Shown: positions 53,507-63,138, numbered from the stretch's first letter. The stretch: DNA of 64,000 nucleotides from Pseudodonghicola xiamenensis DSM 18339 (GCF_000429365.1 NZ_AUBS01000001.1:1-64000), one strand, 5' to 3'. Program-made: numbers and translations. Notes: a model not told the origin generated them from the letters alone.

Positions 53507-54254
53507 GACACGCATCCTTCTTCTCGGCGGCACGACCGAGGCCAGCCAGCTTGCCCGCGCATTGGCCGAGGCCGGGGTGGAGGCGATCTTTTCCTATGCC
53601 GGGCGCACGGCGCAGCCGGTGGAACAGCCGTTGCCGACCCGGGTGGGCGGCTTCGGCGGGGTGGCGGGGTTGGAGAGTTTCCTGCGGGAGGAGGGGATCA
53701 CCCATGTGGTGGATGCCACCCATCCCTTCGCCGCCGGGATGAGCCGCAACGCGGCAGAGGCCTGCGATGCGGCGAATATCCCGCTCTGCGCGCTGGAACG
53801 CACGCCCTGGCAGGCCAGGCCGGGGGACGACTGGTGTCATGTTCCCGACATCCCCGCAGCCGTCGCCGCCCTGCCGGAGGCGCCGGCCAGGGTCTTCCTC
53901 GCCATCGGTAAGCAGACGCTCGACGCCTTCGCGGTCAAGCCGCAGCACCACTACCTGTTGCGGCTGGTCGATCCGCCCGAAGCACCGCTGCCCTTGCCCG
54001 ATACGGCGGTGGAGATTGCGCGCGGCCCCTTCACCCTCGACGGCGATCTGGCGCTGTTGCGCCAGCATGCGATCGACCGGATCGTCGCCAAGAACGCGGG
54101 CGGGACAGGGGCGCGGGCCAAGCTCGACGCCGCGCGGGCGCTGGGGCTGCGGGTGATCCTGATCGACCGGCCCGAGGTGCCGGCGCGGCAGGTCTTCGCG
54201 ACAGTGGCCGAGGTGATGGACTGGCTGTCTCATTCCGCGCGCCTCGGGGTATAG
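53505..54254 (+). CDS. cobK: Precorrin-6A reductase
   Basis: This 249-residue NADPH reductase begins [22 protein letters not shown] and has VVDATHPFAAGMSRNA and IVAKNAGGTGARAKLDAA. It is the only + strand gene in the cob block. Its start overlaps cobL's start codon, and its last 25 bp overlap cobJ's 3' end in convergent orientation. Its promoter must lie inside cobL. Confidence 0.95.
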   Translation: MTRILLLGGTTEASQLARALAEAGVEAIFSYAGRTAQPVEQPLPTRVGGFGGVAGLESFLREEGITHVVDATHPFAAGMSRNAAEACDAANIPLCALERTPWQARPGDDWCHVPDIPAAVAALPEAPARVFLAIGKQTLDAFAVKPQHHYLLRLVDPPEAPLPLPDTAVEIARGPFTLDGDLALLRQHAIDRIVAKNAGGTGARAKLDAARALGLRVILIDRPEVPARQVFATVAEVMDWLSHSARLGV

Positions 54255-54967
54255 ACGAAGCGACCGACGCGGCGGGTGTCGGCATTGCCGAGGATCACCA
54301 TGGTTCGCATGTCGGCCATCTCTGCCGTCGCCTCGGCCAGCGTCACCGTTCTCAGCACCTCGCCGGGTTTGGTCACGTCGCGGGCAAAGCTGATCAGCCG
54401 GTCGCCGCCGCATTCCTCGCGCAGGATCTCCAGCGCGCGGGCGAACTGGTGGGGCCGGGATGTCGAGCGCGGGTTATAGAACCCCATGGCAAAGCCCGCC
54501 TGCGCCGCCAGCCGCAGCCGTTGTTCGATCAGCGCCCAGGGCTTGAGGTTGTCGGAAAGATTGATGGCGCAGAAATCATGCCCCAGCGGCGCCCCCAGCC
54601 GGGCGGCGGCGGCGAGCATGGCGGTGATCCCGGGCAGGATGCGGATATCGAGCGTCAGCCAATCCCGGGGCCCGGCCTCCAGCGCCTCGAAGAGGGCGGA
54701 GGCCATGGCGAAGACCCCGGGGTCGCCAGAGGAGACGACGACCACCCGCCGCCCTTCGGCCGCCAGCCGCAACGCATGGGTGGCGCGGTCCAGTTCCACC
54801 CGGTTGTCGGAGGGATGGAGGGTGAGCCCATCGCGCGGCGTGACACGGGCGACATAAGGAATATAGCCGATCACATCGGTGGCCTGATCCAGGCTCGCCT
54901 GAACCTCGGGCGTCACCAGCGCGTCATCGCCGGGGCCCAGACCCGCAACCGCGATCCAGCCGCTCAT
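54230..54967 (-). CDS. cobJ: Precorrin-3B C17-methyltransferase
   Basis: The 245-residue methylase, which also contracts the ring, has VAGLGPGDDALVTPEV, VSSGDPGVFAMASALFEAL and ILPGITAMLAAAARLGAPLGHDF. It overlaps cobI by 4 bp and runs into the convergent end of cobK. Confidence 0.96.
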   Translation of the reverse strand: MSGWIAVAGLGPGDDALVTPEVQASLDQATDVIGYIPYVARVTPRDGLTLHPSDNRVELDRATHALRLAAEGRRVVVVSSGDPGVFAMASALFEALEAGPRDWLTLDIRILPGITAMLAAAARLGAPLGHDFCAINLSDNLKPWALIEQRLRLAAQAGFAMGFYNPRSTSRPHQFARALEILREECGGDRLISFARDVTKPGEVLRTVTLAEATAEMADMRTMVILGNADTRRVGRFVYTPRRAE

Positions 54968-55680
54968 GGCCGCCGCCCCTGGCCGTGCACCAGGGCGATC
55001 GAGAAATAGGGCACCGGCCCCTCGACCTCTTCCAGCCGGCGCACCGATTGCCCGGGCATGGTGCCGCGTTCGACCAGCCAGGCGTCAGACAGCCGCCCGG
55101 CACGCTTGAGCGCGCGGCGCAGTTTCGGCAGGTTTCGGCCGATCTTCATCACCACCAGCGCGTCGGTATCGGCGGCGCGGCGGGTCAGATCGTCCTCGGG
55201 CAGGGTGGCCGCCAGCACCGTCAGCACATCGTCGCCCCAGGTGATCGGCTGGCCCGAGGCGGTCCAGCAGCCCGACATGCCGGTGATGCCCGGCACGATC
55301 TCGACCTCGGCCCGCCCCTCAAGGCGGGACTGCAGATGCATGAAGGAGCCGTAGAAGAACGGATCGCCCTCGCACAGCACCACCACGTCCTCGGCCTGCG
55401 CCAGATCGGCCAGCCGTGCCGCCCAATCGTCGTAGAAGGCGGCGAGCAGGCGGTTGTACTCCGGATCGCTCACCGGGATTTCGGTGGTGACGGGATATTC
55501 CATCGCCAGTTCATGGACGTCGTCGCACAGCATCCCCTCGACGATCTGGCGCGCCTGACCGGCACGGCCGGCCTTGCGGAAAAACGCCACCTGCCGGGCG
55601 GAGGAGATCAGCCGATAGGCGCGCAGGCTCATCAGATCGGGGTCGCCGGGGCCGAGGCCCACGCAGATCACACGGCCCAT
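54964..55680 (-). CDS. cobI: Precorrin-2 C20-methyltransferase
   Basis: This 238-residue methylase begins MGRVICVGLGPGDPDLMSLRAY and has LCEGDPFFYGSFMHLQSRL and IVPGITGMSGCWTASGQPI. ATG 55680 has AGGA 6 nt before it; the ATG at 55686 overlaps the cobH stop as ATGA and would add two residues. The enzyme precedes CobG in the pathway. Confidence 0.95.
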   Translation of the reverse strand: MGRVICVGLGPGDPDLMSLRAYRLISSARQVAFFRKAGRAGQARQIVEGMLCDDVHELAMEYPVTTEIPVSDPEYNRLLAAFYDDWAARLADLAQAEDVVVLCEGDPFFYGSFMHLQSRLEGRAEVEIVPGITGMSGCWTASGQPITWGDDVLTVLAATLPEDDLTRRAADTDALVVMKIGRNLPKLRRALKRAGRLSDAWLVERGTMPGQSVRRLEEVEGPVPYFSIALVHGQGRRP

Positions 55681-55682
55681 CG

Positions 55683-56312
55683 TCATTCCTTTCGGCTGGC
55701 AAGCGCGTTGACGGCGGCGACGGTGATGGCCGATCCGCCGAGCCGTCCGCGCACGATCAGGGCGGGGGCGGGCAGATCGGCCATCAGCGCCGCCTTGGAT
55801 TCGGCGGCACCGACGAAGCCCACCGGGCAGCCGATGATCGCGGCGGGACGCGGGCAGGCGGGATCCTCCAGCATGTTCAAGAGGTGAAAGAGCGCGGTCG
55901 GCGCATTGCCGATCGCCACCACGGCGCCGGCCAGATGCGGCCGCCACAGCTCAAGTGCGGCGGCGGAGCGGGTGTTGCCCATCGCCTTGGCCATCTCCGG
56001 CACCTTCGGGTCGTGCAGGGTGCAGATCACCGCATTGTCGGCAGGCAGGCGCGGGCGGGTGATGCCTTCGGAGACCATGCGCGCATCGCAGAGGATCGGC
56101 GCCCCGGCCTGAAGCGCGGCGCGCGCGGCCTCGGCCATGCCGGCAGAGAATTCGACGTCGCGCTCCAGCCCAACCAGACCGGCGGCATGGATCATGCGGA
56201 CGACGACGGGCTCCTCCTCGGGGGTGAAGCGGGCGAGATCGGCCTCGGCGCGGATGGTGGCGAAGCTTTCGGCATAGATCGCGGCGCCATCGGTTTCGTA
56301 AGCATGGGGCAT
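55683..56312 (-). CDS. cobH: Precorrin-8X methylmutase
   Basis: This 209-residue isomerase has the active-site histidine in RMIHAAGLVGLERDV. Further family text is CDARMVSEGITRPRLP, NAPTALFHLL and GCPVGFVGAAESK. It starts directly after the cobG stop codon. Confidence 0.96.
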   Translation of the reverse strand: MPHAYETDGAAIYAESFATIRAEADLARFTPEEEPVVVRMIHAAGLVGLERDVEFSAGMAEAARAALQAGAPILCDARMVSEGITRPRLPADNAVICTLHDPKVPEMAKAMGNTRSAAALELWRPHLAGAVVAIGNAPTALFHLLNMLEDPACPRPAAIIGCPVGFVGAAESKAALMADLPAPALIVRGRLGGSAITVAAVNALASRKE

Positions 56313-57479
56313 TCAGGGGCCTTCGTCGGTCAAAGGTTCGGGATGGGATATCAGCGTTTCGGGGCTGAGATCGCGGCGGTTGGGTGGATCGCTGGCGCGG
56401 CCCTGGCGGATCAGATCGAAGCGATCCGGGCCGGTGGCGACCAGCGTTAGCGGTGCCGGGCCCGGGTGGGCGCAGCCCTTGGCGCAGCCGGAGATATGGA
56501 GGCTCTGGGCCGCCGTCAGATACGGTGCCAGCACGCGGGCGAGTGTCCGGGTGGCGGCGAGCGCCTGCGGACAACCGGGCGCGCCGGTGCAGGCGGAGAT
56601 TCGCAGGCGCGGGTCTTCGGGATCGGTGATCAACCCGGGCAGCGCCGGAGCTGTCCCGGCCCCTTCGATCAGCAGCATGCGCCAGGGGGAGAGCCGCAGT
56701 GGCCCGAGATCGGCGAGGTGGGTGAGCGTTTCAGACCGCATCTGGCCGAACTCCAGTGCCACCAGTACACCGCCGGGGCAGGGACCCGGGCCGGGGGCAG
56801 GCGCGGCTTGGGCCATGGCGGCCTGGCCAAAGCGGCCGGGCGGCACGGCGCCGCGGCCGAGATGCCGCGCCATGCGTCCGCGCCCCTCTGGCGCGCCACC
56901 GCTGTCGAGGAACCAGCGTGCAAGGCTCAGCGCGGTGCTGGCAGCGGTGGCGATGGTCACCCGCGCGCCATGCGTCTCGCCGTCGGCGCGGCAGATCAGC
57001 CCGCCATTGGCGCCACGTTCCAGCCGGATATCGGCGGGGGTGTCGGCCAGGACCGGCGCGGGGCCACAATCGATGGCAAAGCCGAACTTGCCGGGCAGAT
57101 CGGGTGCGTCATCCCTCATCACCGCATCGGTCAGTGTGCGGGCGATGCGGTGGCTGGCATCGCCCGACCTCCAGAACGGCGTCAGCAGGATGTTGCGCCG
57201 GGTCTCGACCGCGATGCTGCCATCGACCAGACCCAGCGTGCGCAGCCCGTCGATCAGCGCGGTGTGGCTGGCTGGGGTGATGCCGCGCAATTGCAGGTTG
57301 GCGCGGGCAGACAGGTCGATCAGCCCATTGCCATATCGGTCCGCCAGATAGGCCAGACCGCGCGCTTGTTCCGGGGTGAGCCGGCCAAGGGGTGCGCGAA
57401 TGCGCACCACCAGCCCATCGCCCGAGGCCATCGGGCGCAGCGCGCCGGGGCACCAGCCCTGAATGACCGGATCGCTCAT
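56313..57479 (-). CDS. cobG: Precorrin-3B synthase
   Basis: CobG is the oxygen-dependent step that marks the aerobic cobalamin pathway. The 388-residue protein resembles sulfite/nitrite reductases and carries the four cluster cysteines in ISACTGAPGCPQA and LHISGCAKGCAHPGP, at about residues 290-340. The ferredoxin-like half-domain SARANLQLRGI is near 57-68. It overlaps cobN by 4 bp. Confidence 0.94.
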   Translation of the reverse strand: MSDPVIQGWCPGALRPMASGDGLVVRIRAPLGRLTPEQARGLAYLADRYGNGLIDLSARANLQLRGITPASHTALIDGLRTLGLVDGSIAVETRRNILLTPFWRSGDASHRIARTLTDAVMRDDAPDLPGKFGFAIDCGPAPVLADTPADIRLERGANGGLICRADGETHGARVTIATAASTALSLARWFLDSGGAPEGRGRMARHLGRGAVPPGRFGQAAMAQAAPAPGPGPCPGGVLVALEFGQMRSETLTHLADLGPLRLSPWRMLLIEGAGTAPALPGLITDPEDPRLRISACTGAPGCPQALAATRTLARVLAPYLTAAQSLHISGCAKGCAHPGPAPLTLVATGPDRFDLIRQGRASDPPNRRDLSPETLISHPEPLTDEGP

Positions 57480-60400
57480 GCCGCCCCCTCCAGCGCCGCA
57501 GCGATGGAGTTGCGCCGGGTGATCCAGAGGCCCGCCGCCTGCAACGCGCGAAAGCGGTTGCGCAGCGCTTGCAGTGCCTGCGGGTTCTCGCGCGCCATGA
57601 AGTCGACCAGATCGGCGCGCCCCAGGGTGGCGTCGAAATAGAGATCGAACAGATGCGCGGGAACCACCCCCGCCAGATGCGCGAAGGCGGCCAGATGATC
57701 GAGCGTCGCCGCAATCTCCGCCGCGCCGCGAAACCCGTGGCGCATCATGCCGTTGGCCCAGTCGGGGTTGGCGGCGCGCGCCCGGGTGACGCGGGCGATT
57801 TCCTCGCCCAAGGCACGGGCGCGCGGCGCCTCGGGGCGGGTCGCGTCGAGGTGATAGAGCGCCGGGGTTTTCGCGCCAAGATGCGCGGCGGCAGCGGCGA
57901 ACCCAGCCTCATGCGCGGCGTAATCGGCGGCCATCAGCAGATCGGTCTCTGTCAGATCCTGCAGATGGACGAAGGCATCGGCCTGCCGCACCCGGGCTTC
58001 CAGCGCGGGGCGGTTCGGGTTGATTTCCCCTTTTACGTCAATGCTGTGAGAAGAGGAGTTGATCCAGGCCTCTGCCGCCAGGGCGCGTCCCTCGTCGCCA
58101 TAATCCTCCAGCGCTGCGCCCATGTTCAGCCCGTAGGCGCCGGGCCGGGGCCCGAAGACGCGCGGGGTGCGGGTGAGATAGGGGTTGTCCTCCGCCGTCT
58201 CCTCTCGCGCGGCCAGCGCCTCGGCCCCGGCCTCGAACATCTGCGCCAGCCCCGGAAAGACATCGCGGAACAGGCCGGAGACCCGCAAGGTGACGTCGAT
58301 CCGGGGCCGGTTCAGCAGGGTCAGCGGGATGATCTCGAAGCCGCTGACGCGTTCGGAACCCTCGTCCCACGTCGGCGCCAGCCCCGCCAAGTGCAGCGCC
58401 ATGGCGAATTCCTCGCCTGCGGTGCGCATGCTGGCCGAGCCCCATAGGTCGATCATCAGCCCGCGCGGCCAGTCGCCATGATCCTGCAGGTGGCGGCGCA
58501 GCAGTTCCTCGGCCAACTTGACCCCCTGCGCATGGGCGGCGCGCGACGGCACCGCGCGCGGGTCGGTGGTGAAGAGGTTCCGTCCGGTGGGCAGCACATC
58601 CGACCGCCCCCGGAAGGGGGAGCCGGAGGGACCTGGCGCCACGAAACGGCCCGCCAGCGCCGCCAGCAACCCGGCGCGTTCCTCGGCGCCGCAATCGCCG
58701 CTGCCGAAGACATGCAGTCCCTCGCCGAACTGGCTTTCCTTGATGTCGCAGACGAACCGGTCGATGCGGGTGATCGCCTCGGCGGCAGAGGTATCGGGAC
58801 CAAGCCCCAGATCGTCCTCTACCCCGGTTCCCCGCGCCTCGGCCCGGATATCGGCGATCAGCCGGTCGCGGCGGCCCGGGTCCAGCCCGTCGGCGGTGGA
58901 ATATTCGTCCAGCAGATGCTCCAGCCGCCCCAGCCCCTCGGGCAATTGGGTCTGCGCAAGGGGCGGCGGCAGATGGCCGAGCGTCACCGCGCCGATGCGG
59001 CGCTTGGCCTGCGCCGCCTCGCCGGGATCATTGACGATGAAGGGATAGATCACTGGCAGATCGCCGATCAGCGCCTCGGGCCAGCAGGCGGGCGACAGGG
59101 CGACGGATTTGCCCGGCAGCCATTCCAGCGTGCCATGGGCGCCGATATGGATCAGCGCATCAGTCTGCGCGCTGAGCCAGAGATAGAAGGCGACGTAAGA
59201 GTGGCGCGGAGTGCGCGACAGGTCGTGATACTCCTCGGCGCGGGCCTGAACCGTGCCCCGTTCCGGTTGCAGCGCGATCAGCGAATTGCCGCTCCGGATC
59301 GCGGCGAAATGGAAGGCGCCGTCACGCACGCCCAGGTCATCCTCTGCCGCGCCCCAGGCGGCGGTCAGATCGTCTTGCAGCGCCTGCGGTAGGGCGGAAA
59401 GCGCCGTGCGGTAGTCGGCGACAGGCCAGCTCAGCGTTTCGGTCATCAGGCTTTGCCCGAGGTCGGGCAGGTGCGCGGTGGCGTGACTGGTCTCCCGCAG
59501 CTCGGAGAGGATCGCGTTGCACGAGGCCAGGGCGTCCAGCCCCACTGCATGGGCCAGTTGATGCGCCTTGCCCGGATAGGTCGACAGCACCAGCGCCAGC
59601 CGCTTGTCGGCGGGCTGCCGCGTTGCCAGCCGGTGCCAGCCCGCCACACGGTCGGCCACGGCGGCAATGCGTTCGGGGTCGGGTCGATGGGTCAGCCGGG
59701 CGAATTGCAGATCGGGATCGCGGGCGCCCGCGGATTTGAAGCTGATCACCCCGGCGAAGATGCGCCCGTCAACCTCTGGCAGGACCACATGCATCGCCAG
59801 ATCGGCGGGGGACAGGCCACGGTCGGCCTCGGCCCATTGGCGGCGCTCGGCGGTGGAAAGGGCGACCTGGAACACCGGGCAGGCGCCGGCGTCGAGCGGC
59901 GAGGGTGCTCCATCGCCGCCCTTGGCGGAAAAGGCGGTGGCGTTGACGATAGCGGCGGGTTTGAGGCGGGTGATCTCGGTGCGCAGCCAGGTGGCGGCGC
60001 CGGGCTCCTTCAAACTGGGAGCGAAGGCGCCGATGGCGGTGAACCCGCGCGCCTCGAGCGCCGCGATCAGCGCGTCGATCGGATCGGTATCGGCGGAGGT
60101 GAGGTAGGAGCGATAGAAGGTGACAAGGGCAAGCGGCCGCTCGTCCGGCTCGGGCGCTGCGACCACGCCAAGGCCGGGGCGATAGAAGCCCGCTTCGGAC
60201 ACCGTCTTGGCGCCGGCGACGGGGCCGGCGTAGAGACCAGCAGAAAGGGCAAGCTGCGCCAATGCCGCCTGGGCCGCCACCGCGCCACCGGCGTCGCAGA
60301 GCATCTGCAAGCGGCGCAAGGTGCTGGTGGGCAGGGTGGAGAGCGCGTCAAGGCGCGGATCGGGGCGGCCATCGGCGGCGAGGATCGCCAGCGCGGTGCC

Positions 60401-60721
60401 CTGATGGCGTGCCATGTCCTGCAGCACTGCCAGCCCATAGGTCCAATAGCTTTCCCCGCCGATCAGCCGCACCAGCACGCCCTTGGCGCCGTGCAGTGTC
60501 TGCTCGGCATAGGTATCGACCGACAGCGGATGACGCAGCGCTGCCAGATTGGCCAGCCGCAGCGAGGGCAGGCCGCCTGCCGCGCGTTTCCAGCCCGCCG
60601 CGAAAGCGCCGAGATCGCTGTCGGAAAACGACAGCACCACCAGATCGGCCGGGCTCTGGCCCAGATCCTGCGGGGTGTCGGTGTCCTCCAACCCGTGACT
60701 TTCGCGGAAGACGACGTGCAT
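57476..60721 (-). CDS. cobN: Cobaltochelatase subunit CobN
   Basis: CobN is the large subunit that inserts cobalt into hydrogenobyrinate a,c-diamide with CobS and CobT, which are not in the window. It has 1081 residues, shorter than the 1250-1275 of classic CobN. Family text includes SAQTDALIHIGAHGTLEWLPGKSVALS and the PFRGRSDVLPTGRNLFTTDPRAVP stretch. ATG 60721 has GGCGGAG 9 nt upstream. The open frame runs on beyond this start into cobW but is antisense-like filler there. It overlaps cobG by 4 bp. Confidence 0.95.
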   Translation of the reverse strand: MHVVFRESHGLEDTDTPQDLGQSPADLVVLSFSDSDLGAFAAGWKRAAGGLPSLRLANLAALRHPLSVDTYAEQTLHGAKGVLVRLIGGESYWTYGLAVLQDMARHQGTALAILAADGRPDPRLDALSTLPTSTLRRLQMLCDAGGAVAAQAALAQLALSAGLYAGPVAGAKTVSEAGFYRPGLGVVAAPEPDERPLALVTFYRSYLTSADTDPIDALIAALEARGFTAIGAFAPSLKEPGAATWLRTEITRLKPAAIVNATAFSAKGGDGAPSPLDAGACPVFQVALSTAERRQWAEADRGLSPADLAMHVVLPEVDGRIFAGVISFKSAGARDPDLQFARLTHRPDPERIAAVADRVAGWHRLATRQPADKRLALVLSTYPGKAHQLAHAVGLDALASCNAILSELRETSHATAHLPDLGQSLMTETLSWPVADYRTALSALPQALQDDLTAAWGAAEDDLGVRDGAFHFAAIRSGNSLIALQPERGTVQARAEEYHDLSRTPRHSYVAFYLWLSAQTDALIHIGAHGTLEWLPGKSVALSPACWPEALIGDLPVIYPFIVNDPGEAAQAKRRIGAVTLGHLPPPLAQTQLPEGLGRLEHLLDEYSTADGLDPGRRDRLIADIRAEARGTGVEDDLGLGPDTSAAEAITRIDRFVCDIKESQFGEGLHVFGSGDCGAEERAGLLAALAGRFVAPGPSGSPFRGRSDVLPTGRNLFTTDPRAVPSRAAHAQGVKLAEELLRRHLQDHGDWPRGLMIDLWGSASMRTAGEEFAMALHLAGLAPTWDEGSERVSGFEIIPLTLLNRPRIDVTLRVSGLFRDVFPGLAQMFEAGAEALAAREETAEDNPYLTRTPRVFGPRPGAYGLNMGAALEDYGDEGRALAAEAWINSSSHSIDVKGEINPNRPALEARVRQADAFVHLQDLTETDLLMAADYAAHEAGFAAAAAHLGAKTPALYHLDATRPEAPRARALGEEIARVTRARAANPDWANGMMRHGFRGAAEIAATLDHLAAFAHLAGVVPAHLFDLYFDATLGRADLVDFMARENPQALQALRNRFRALQAAGLWITRRNSIAAALEGAA

Positions 60722-60753
60722 CAGTGGGCTCCGCCTGCAGTCATGCATAGAAC

Positions 60754-60773
60754 ACCGGATCGCTTGCGATCCG
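60754..60773. other. Small hairpin between cobW and cobN
   Basis: A perfect 9-bp inverted repeat CCGGATCGC-TT-GCGATCCGG lies in the 161-bp gap between cobW and cobN. It may process or attenuate the operon mRNA. The rest of the gap is GC-rich without a frame that I can support. Confidence 0.4.
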
Positions 60774-60882
60774 GATCGCGCCCGACCCCGCCCCCCAGTG
60801 CGGGCGCGATTGCGCCCCCCCTCGGCGTCGGGAGCGATCCTGCGGTGTTCGGTGGAAATAGTCGGCGTCCGCTCATCCTGCC

Positions 60883-61917
60883 TCAGGCCCCCAGGATGGC
60901 GCGGATCGCCGGTTCGTCGATGTCGTGATGTTCCGCGATCACCACCAGATGCGACCGGCGCGGCGCGTCCCCCCAGGGGCGGTCGTATTGGGTGCGCAGA
61001 CGTTCCCCCACCGCCTGAACCAGCAGCCGCATCGGCTTGCCGGCCACGGCGACATAGCCCTTCACCCGCAGCACATGCTGATCGCGGGCGAGCCTGAGGA
61101 TCGCTGCCTCCAGCGCGGCGGTATCGGCGATCTCGCCCAGATCGACGACGATACTGTCGAAATCGTCGTGTTCGTGATCGTCGGCGCCGTCGTGATGCGA
61201 GGGCCGCGCGTCGAGGTCGTCCTCGGCCGCCGCTTCCAGCCCCAGCACCACGCGTGGGTCGATCACCCCTTCGGTCATCGGCAGCACCGGCAGCTTGCGG
61301 GGCGCCTCGGCCTCGATCACCGCAAGGGCGGCGGCAAGGCCTGCCTCTCCCGCCAGATCGGCCTTGGAGAGGAGCACGATATCGGCGCAGGCGATCTGAT
61401 CCTCGAAGACCTCGGACAGCGGGGTTTCGTGGTCCAGGCTGTCGTCGGCGGCGCGCTGCGCCTCGACCGCGTCGACATCGGGGGCGAAGCGACCGGCGGC
61501 CACCGCTTCGGCATCGGCGAGCGCGATCACCCCGTCCACGGTGATGCGCGACCGGATCGCCGGCCAGTCGAAGGCCTTCAGCAGCGGTTTCGGCAGGGCG
61601 AGACCGGAGGTTTCGATCAGGATGTGATCGGGACGTTCGGGCAGCGCCATCAGCGCCTCGATCGTCGGGATGAAATCGTCGGCGACGGTGCAGCAGATGC
61701 AGCCGTTGGCAAGTTCGACGATATTCTCGGCCGGGCAATTGTCATCGGCGCAGGATTTCAGGATGTCGCCATCGACGCCGGCGGTGCCGAATTCGTTGAC
61801 CAGCACGGCCAGGCGCTTGCCCTGCGGGTTGGCCATCAGGTGACGGATCAACGTGGTTTTCCCGGCGCCGAGGAAACCGGTGATGACGGTGACGGGGGTT
61901 TTGGTCAGATCGGACAT
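60883..61917 (-). CDS. cobW: CobW-type GTPase metallochaperone
   Basis: This 344-residue COG0523 GTPase has a P-loop GFLGAGKTT (residues 14-22), the metal-binding CxCC motif GCICC (72-76), NKxD-like SKAD, and a His/Asp-rich loop near 230-245 (SHHDGADDHEHDD). It is thought to help deliver cobalt to the chelatase, consistent with its place right before cobN. The DUF1636 gene precedes it by 6 bp. Confidence 0.95.
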   Translation of the reverse strand: MSDLTKTPVTVITGFLGAGKTTLIRHLMANPQGKRLAVLVNEFGTAGVDGDILKSCADDNCPAENIVELANGCICCTVADDFIPTIEALMALPERPDHILIETSGLALPKPLLKAFDWPAIRSRITVDGVIALADAEAVAAGRFAPDVDAVEAQRAADDSLDHETPLSEVFEDQIACADIVLLSKADLAGEAGLAAALAVIEAEAPRKLPVLPMTEGVIDPRVVLGLEAAAEDDLDARPSHHDGADDHEHDDFDSIVVDLGEIADTAALEAAILRLARDQHVLRVKGYVAVAGKPMRLLVQAVGERLRTQYDRPWGDAPRRSHLVVIAEHHDIDEPAIRAILGA

Positions 61918-61923
61918 GCGCGG

Positions 61924-62286
61924 TTACTCCTGCGGCGGTAGGCGGGCGATGGATTGTTTGCGAAAAATCACCGGACGGTCGCGCCAGGGCACGATGCCAT
62001 CCGCGGTCGCGGCATAGGCGGCGATGCCGTCGAGGATTTCGGGCAGATGGATGTCGGGATCGAGATCGCCATAGATATAAGTCCAGCGATCGGGCCCGCC
62101 GCTCAGCGCCAGCGTGCAGCCGCGTGAACAGGCCGAAAGGCATTCCACCGGGCGCAGCGTCACGCCCTCGGGCAGATCGGCGACTTCGAGAGCCGACAGC
62201 ATCCGTGTGCCCGGACGCGGTGCCTCTGCCTCGGCGGGTTGGCCGCGCCGGCAGGTGGTGCAGACTGTGATCGTGACCCCGGCCAT
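61924..62286 (-). CDS. DUF1636 ferredoxin-like metal-binding protein
   Basis: This 120-residue protein has Cys9-x2-Cys12 (VCTTCRRG) and Cys49, Cys53 and Cys57 (ECLSACSRGC), a thioredoxin-like 2Fe-2S or metal-binding pattern of DUF1636. It is the first gene behind a B12 riboswitch and 6 bp before cobW. It may pass electrons or cobalt within the pathway; its role is not established. Confidence 0.88.
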   Translation of the reverse strand: MAGVTITVCTTCRRGQPAEAEAPRPGTRMLSALEVADLPEGVTLRPVECLSACSRGCTLALSGGPDRWTYIYGDLDPDIHLPEILDGIAAYAATADGIVPWRDRPVIFRKQSIARLPPQE

Positions 62287-62397
62287 GATCCCCTCCTGTC
62301 AGAGGGCGAGGGGAGAGAAGAGGCCAGCACGGGTATCCGCCAATGGGACAGCCCAAAGCCGGTCGCGAAACACCCCGTTCGCCCGTTGCATCAACAT

Positions 62398-62594
62398 CTG
62401 CTGGCAGGTCTCCCGGCTTGCGGATGTCGGAGCCTTTCGGCCCCGGTGGTCTGCCCACCTTCCCAGCCTGTCGGCCAGTGGTCGGGCGACCTCTCCGGTC
62501 ACGGTCGCGGGGGCGGCTGCGCTTTGGCCCTGACCCTTACGGGCGGTGGACCTATCGCATTCCCTCTTGGCCTGTCATGGACAGGAACCAGCAG
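62398..62594 (-). ncRNA. Cobalamin riboswitch before the cobW-cobN operon
   Basis: Ends CTGCTGG (62398-62404) and CCAGCAG (62588-62594) close the element. On the + strand the B12 box reads GGCAGGTCTCCCGGCTT and the core TCGCGGGGGCGG is at about 62505-62516. It lies about 110 bp upstream of the DUF1636 gene and should control the operon from that gene through cobJ. Confidence 0.92.
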
Positions 62595-62961
62595 CGCCAC
62601 CTGAGGCAAGCAGGCCCCGATTGTCAAGCCGCCCCGTTCCCTGACGGGGGGGGGCAAGTGGCCGGCCAAGGTAAGATCGTTGCATTGGGAGATGTCGTGC
62701 AGGGCCTTTTGCCATTTGCGAAAAACTGATCGTGATGTCCCGCAGGCGGTGCCTTCGGCACGATGGGCAAGCCGCCGTCGACCTGGGCATTCGGAAAAAG
62801 ATGGCTGCATGGCGGTGCGGTGGCGGCCAGGCATGCCGGGCGGGCCTGCATGACGCGCGCTGTGCCGGTCTCTCCGCCGCGGCGGACAGGAGGATTTTCC
62901 GGCCTTTTCCGGGGGGCGGATCCAGGCCGCAGAAAAATCTGCGAAAATGTGGAAAGGCCGC
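62595..62961. other. Intergenic region between riboswitch and tRNA-Asp
   Basis: No gene is supported in this 370-bp stretch. It probably holds the minus-strand promoter of the riboswitch operon. A run of nine G residues is at 62646-62654. Open frames crossing it also cross the riboswitch or the tRNA genes and are not credible. Confidence 0.45.
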
Positions 62962-62988
62962 TTGACGGGGCAGGGGGAGCACCATAAT
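62962..62988 (+). promoter_or_regulatory. Promoter of the tRNA-Asp genes
   Basis: TTGACG (62962-62967) and CATAAT (62983-62988) are separated by 15 bp and lie 38 bp before the first tRNA. The spacing is short, but both hexamers are good. Confidence 0.5.
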
Positions 62989-63017
62989 ACAGCGCAACGT
63001 TCCGGGGCGACCCGGAC

Positions 63018-63110
63018 GGCAGCGAGCGGTTGTAGCTCAGTTGGTTAGAGTACCGGCCTGTCACGCCGGGGGTCGCGGGTTCGAGCCCCGTCAACCGCGC
63101 CATCGCTGCC
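63018..63110 (+). repeat. Inverted arms extending the first tRNA-Asp acceptor stem
   Basis: GGCAGCGA (63018-63025) directly before the tRNA is exactly complementary to TCGCTGCC (63103-63110) directly after CCA. The precursor could therefore form an 8-bp helix stacked on the acceptor stem. Confidence 0.7.
63026..63102 (+). tRNA. tRNA-Asp (GTC)
   Basis: The 77-nt cloverleaf has GCGGTTG / CAACCGC acceptor arms, D-loop AGTTGGTTA, anticodon loop CTGTCAC with anticodon GTC, T-loop TTCGAGC and an encoded CCA end. It is identical to the copy at 63155-63231. Confidence 0.98.
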
Positions 63111-63138
63111 CAAACCCCGGTCCGGGGGTCATCGGACC

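Noticed and set aside
60722..61738. Upstream extension of the cobN frame by about 340 codons
   Set aside because: The text is low-complexity Arg/Gly-rich and overlaps cobW out of frame on the same strand; the family start and a good ribosome site are at 60721.
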